Source: Desulfuromonadales bacterium (lineage in GTDB: Bacteria > Desulfobacterota > Desulfuromonadia > Desulfuromonadales > BM103). From it: a DNA stretch of 8,642 nucleotides. The notes beneath the pieces are model-generated. The model worked only from the letters and a program-made list of their open reading frames with translations, was not told the origin of the DNA and searched no databases. The stretch is taken from NCBI GenBank assembly GCA_030614505.1, contig JAUWTX010000065.1, positions 1 to 8,642 of the forward strand, written 5' to 3'. Every line of letters starts with the position of its first letter. The first letter of the stretch is position 1. A program made the translations under genes and the position numbers. This document shows positions 6,642-8,642 of this stretch, one piece after another.

Positions 6642-7643
6642 TTATTCAGGTTCTCCAGCCAGGTCATCACCATGAAAACGCCAACCTTCCAACTTAAGTT
6701 TTTCCACAGGAATGATACCAAGGCTATTTCCCCTCGACTTGATCTCGGCGTTAATGAAATCAATGACTGTCCGAGCCAGAGGGTTCTCCAGGTGATCCCC
6801 TTCCCAGGTTGTGAAAACATAACTGCGGTAATAAGGATAATCGCCACGGGCCAGGTTAGCGAGGTCGACCGGGTCAAGGCCGTCAATATTGAGAATTTTG
6901 ATCCTGTCGTGGTTATCTTTATTCTTGATGTTGGGGAGAGACTCGTAACCGATGCCACCCGGTGTACGGGCTATGAAATTGAGGTTGTCGGAGATGGCAC
7001 CAACCAGCAATACATTAGTACCCAATTCGTCTGGCGTATCGAGCGGCCGCCAGCGCCCCGGGCGGGTCTTGCAATGCAGGCGTGCTACCGGCTGGATCAA
7101 CAGGTCTTCGCCGCCAATCTGAGACCAGTTGACGATCTCACCACGAAACACTTTCATCAGGTCAGCCAACGAAAGGTTGTCAATCGGATTGTCTCTGTTC
7201 ACCACAATGGCGACTGGAACAATCCCCAATGCGTGAAAATGAACACCCGGCAGATGATCGACACGGGAGGGAGAACAGCAGAAGCTGGCGATATCAACCT
7301 CTTTGCGCATCAGCGCGCTAGTCGAAGTGCCACAGGAACCTTGTTTGATATCGACGCTGAAGCCTTTCTCGCGGGCGAAGGCCTGAATCCTGGGCGCGAA
7401 AAAATTGTAGATCTGGTAAGAAAGCGTCATGTAGATATCAGCATTCCCGGCCTTGGAGGAGTGACTGACCGGTTTGTTTTTCCAGTCATCAGGCATCACC
7501 ATGATCTCGTCCGGGTCGGCGAAAGACGGACTGTTAAATAATTCTGAGTGTTTTGTGGCAAAAACCGTCGACACGAATACAATGGTCACCAATGTCACAA
7601 CAAACAACAAGATGGTAGCGTATTTCGATCTGCACAGGGTCAT
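6642..7643 (-). CDS. PstS-like periplasmic substrate-binding protein (copy 2)
   Basis: This 333-residue exported protein is a clear paralogue of the one at 3284-4294. It has a classical cleavable signal peptide, with R5 and K7 before a hydrophobic run and a likely cut after VFA (about residue 29). Shared landmarks with copy 1 are FADPD just after the signal region (41-45 here), GTS-x-x-AL-x-RKEVDIA (105-119), FC-x-SP (121-125), VFRGEI-x-NWS (165-173), AR-x-HCK (187-192), GRWRPL (196-201) and the C-terminal GEP-x-E. C122 and C191 are conserved in both; C104 and C123 occur only here. As in copy 1, the PstS phosphate motif R-x-[DE]-x-SGT is missing. The ATG at 7643 has AGGAG close upstream. It follows the upstream kinase by 25 bases and precedes the second kinase, which places it between two sensors. 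Ligand unknown; no permease or ATPase nearby. Confidence 0.87.
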   Translation of the reverse strand: MTLCRSKYATILLFVVTLVTIVFVSTVFATKHSELFNSPSFADPDEIMVMPDDWKNKPVSHSSKAGNADIYMTLSYQIYNFFAPRIQAFAREKGFSVDIKQGSCGTSTSALMRKEVDIASFCCSPSRVDHLPGVHFHALGIVPVAIVVNRDNPIDNLSLADLMKVFRGEIVNWSQIGGEDLLIQPVARLHCKTRPGRWRPLDTPDELGTNVLLVGAISDNLNFIARTPGGIGYESLPNIKNKDNHDRIKILNIDGLDPVDLANLARGDYPYYRSYVFTTWEGDHLENPLARTVIDFINAEIKSRGNSLGIIPVEKLKLEGWRFHGDDLAGEPE

Positions 7644-7668
7644 GGTCTCCTCATATCATCGAATGCGA

Positions 7669-8642
7669 TTATTTGGGTTGTCCGGGAAGATCGAAAGAGA
7701 CCGTCGTCCCCTTCCCTTCCTCACTGTAGACACTGATATCGCCTCCGTGCGCCTTGACGATGCTCTCGGCAACACATAAACCGAGACCGAGACCGCGGAC
7801 GTTCTTATCTGTGCCATCACCCCGGTAGAATTTCTCGAAGACACGTTCGATCTGCGCGGGATTCATGCCGGCACCTTGATCCTGCACTGTGAACTGGTAT
7901 CTGCCGTCATTCTCGACCGCCTCAATTCTGACGATCCGATTCTCCATGGAGAACTTGACTGCGTTATCGAGTAGGCTATCAAGCACCTGGAAGACCCGCC
8001 CCTCGTCGCAGCACAAACTCATCGGCTCATGTGGAAGGGAGACCTCAAAGCAGTGTTCGGGATACTTTTTGCGATACCCATAGATCAGTCTCTCGAAACT
8101 GCGGTTGAGGATGCAGTTCCGCTTAACCAAACGGTGCTGCAGGCCGAATTCGATTCGGCTGAGGTTGAGTAGTTCATCGACGATCTTCTCCAGAGCTTCT
8201 GTCTTCTCAAAGATATATTGCAGCGATTCCCGCTGGACCTTATGTGGTAGATCTTCCTGGTTGATCAACAGCTCAGCGAACCCCATGATCGTCGCCAGCG
8301 GTGTACTCAACTCATGGGCGGCAACTGTGACGAATTCGCTCTTCATGCTGTCGAGTTCACGTTCCCGGGTGACATCACGCAGGATAGCAATCACGCCAGT
8401 CTCGCTTCCTTCCTGGTTCCTGACCACCGTTGTCCCGGCTTGGACGATCCGCAGGTGTTTGTCGCCGGGGACAGCGCTTTCCCACTCGACCGTCCCCTCT
8501 TTGTGACCGCCGTTGAGCGCCGACTGGACAGCCTTCACCAAGACCTTCTGGGTGATCGTCTCGTCAATCTTCTGGCCAACCACAAACCGGGATTCGACCC
8601 GTAGCAGTTCCTCAGCCTTGCGGTTGATCAGAGCGATCAGGC
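7669..8642 (-). CDS. PAS-domain sensor histidine kinase, 5' end outside window
   Basis: The frame stays open to the right edge, so the N-terminus, including any membrane or input domain, is missing. The visible part begins inside a PAS domain (INRKAEELL, coding about 8628-8602, then VVGQKIDE) that ends with the common PAC-like tail (GVIAILRDVTRERELD). A HisKA domain follows, with the phospho-acceptor histidine in AAHELSTPLATIMGF (His codon 8316-8314). The ATPase domain has SLLDNAVKFS (N-box), VQDQGAGM (G1), FEKFYRGDG (F-box) and GLGLGL (G2), ending in FDLPGQPK. The core is of the PhoR/ResE-like type and is complete. The GTG at 8583 lies within the PAS domain and is not a real start. It is the most upstream visible gene of the sensory cluster; its stop is 25 bases before the next ATG. 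No regulator of its own lies beside it, so it may share the Rcp1-type regulator. Confidence 0.92.
   Translation of the reverse strand, partial: LIALINRKAEELLRVESRFVVGQKIDETITQKVLVKAVQSALNGGHKEGTVEWESAVPGDKHLRIVQAGTTVVRNQEGSETGVIAILRDVTRERELDSMKSEFVTVAAHELSTPLATIMGFAELLINQEDLPHKVQRESLQYIFEKTEALEKIVDELLNLSRIEFGLQHRLVKRNCILNRSFERLIYGYRKKYPEHCFEVSLPHEPMSLCCDEGRVFQVLDSLLDNAVKFSMENRIVRIEAVENDGRYQFTVQDQGAGMNPAQIERVFEKFYRGDGTDKNVRGLGLGLCVAESIVKAHGGDISVYSEEGKGTTVSFDLPGQPK

Noticed and set aside
6672..7541. Long 289-codon open frame on the plus strand opposite binding protein copy 2
   Set aside because: It is antisense to a clearly homologous coding sequence, has no recognisable domain and no good ribosome binding site, and is best explained as a shadow of the codon pattern on the other strand.

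Overview
This window looks like part of the chromosome of a Gram-negative anaerobe with middling GC content. The mix of a cytoplasmic group 3b [NiFe] hydrogenase, Rcp1-type single-domain response regulators and stand-alone periplasmic binding proteins next to histidine kinases would fit a Desulfuromonadales-type organism (Geobacter/Desulfuromonas/Pelobacter relatives). That assignment is inference from gene content; no rRNA or other taxonomic marker is present.

Layout. (1) Positions 1-2320, minus strand: three genes of a hydBGDA-type operon, read right to left. They are hydB (iron-sulfur subunit), hydG (FAD/NAD(P)-binding subunit) and hydD (small subunit, cut by the left edge). The large catalytic subunit hydA would be expected just outside the window. 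Both internal junctions are ATGA stop/start overlaps. (2) 2321-2644: a divergent intergenic region with weak candidate promoters in both directions and a 13-bp palindrome between them. (3) 2645-3031, plus strand: an orphan single-domain response regulator followed by a strong intrinsic terminator (3086-3130). (4) 3284-8642, minus strand: a five-gene sensory cluster that enters from the right edge. In transcription order it is a PAS-containing histidine kinase (5' end outside the window), a PstS-like periplasmic binding protein, a membrane histidine kinase with a large extracytoplasmic sensor region, an Rcp1-type response regulator, and a second PstS-like binding protein. Spacing is short throughout (about 25-45 nt), so these are probably one operon.

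How the genes may work together. The hydrogenase genes encode a soluble enzyme coupling H2 to NAD(P)(H), possibly with sulfur-reducing activity as in the archaeal sulfhydrogenases. The sensory cluster has two paralogous binding proteins but no ABC permease or ATPase in the window. They may therefore present a ligand to the kinases rather than feed a transporter, as TorT does for TorS or ChvE for VirA. Both proteins lack the usual PstS phosphate-site sequence R-x-[DE]-x-SGT. At about that place they share R-x-HCK-x-R-x-GRWRPL, plus a second conserved cysteine, so their ligand may not be free phosphate. A further point of interest is the start of the membrane kinase: no ATG, GTG or TTG lies in frame before its first membrane helix, and the best-placed Shine-Dalgarno sequence points to an ATT codon.
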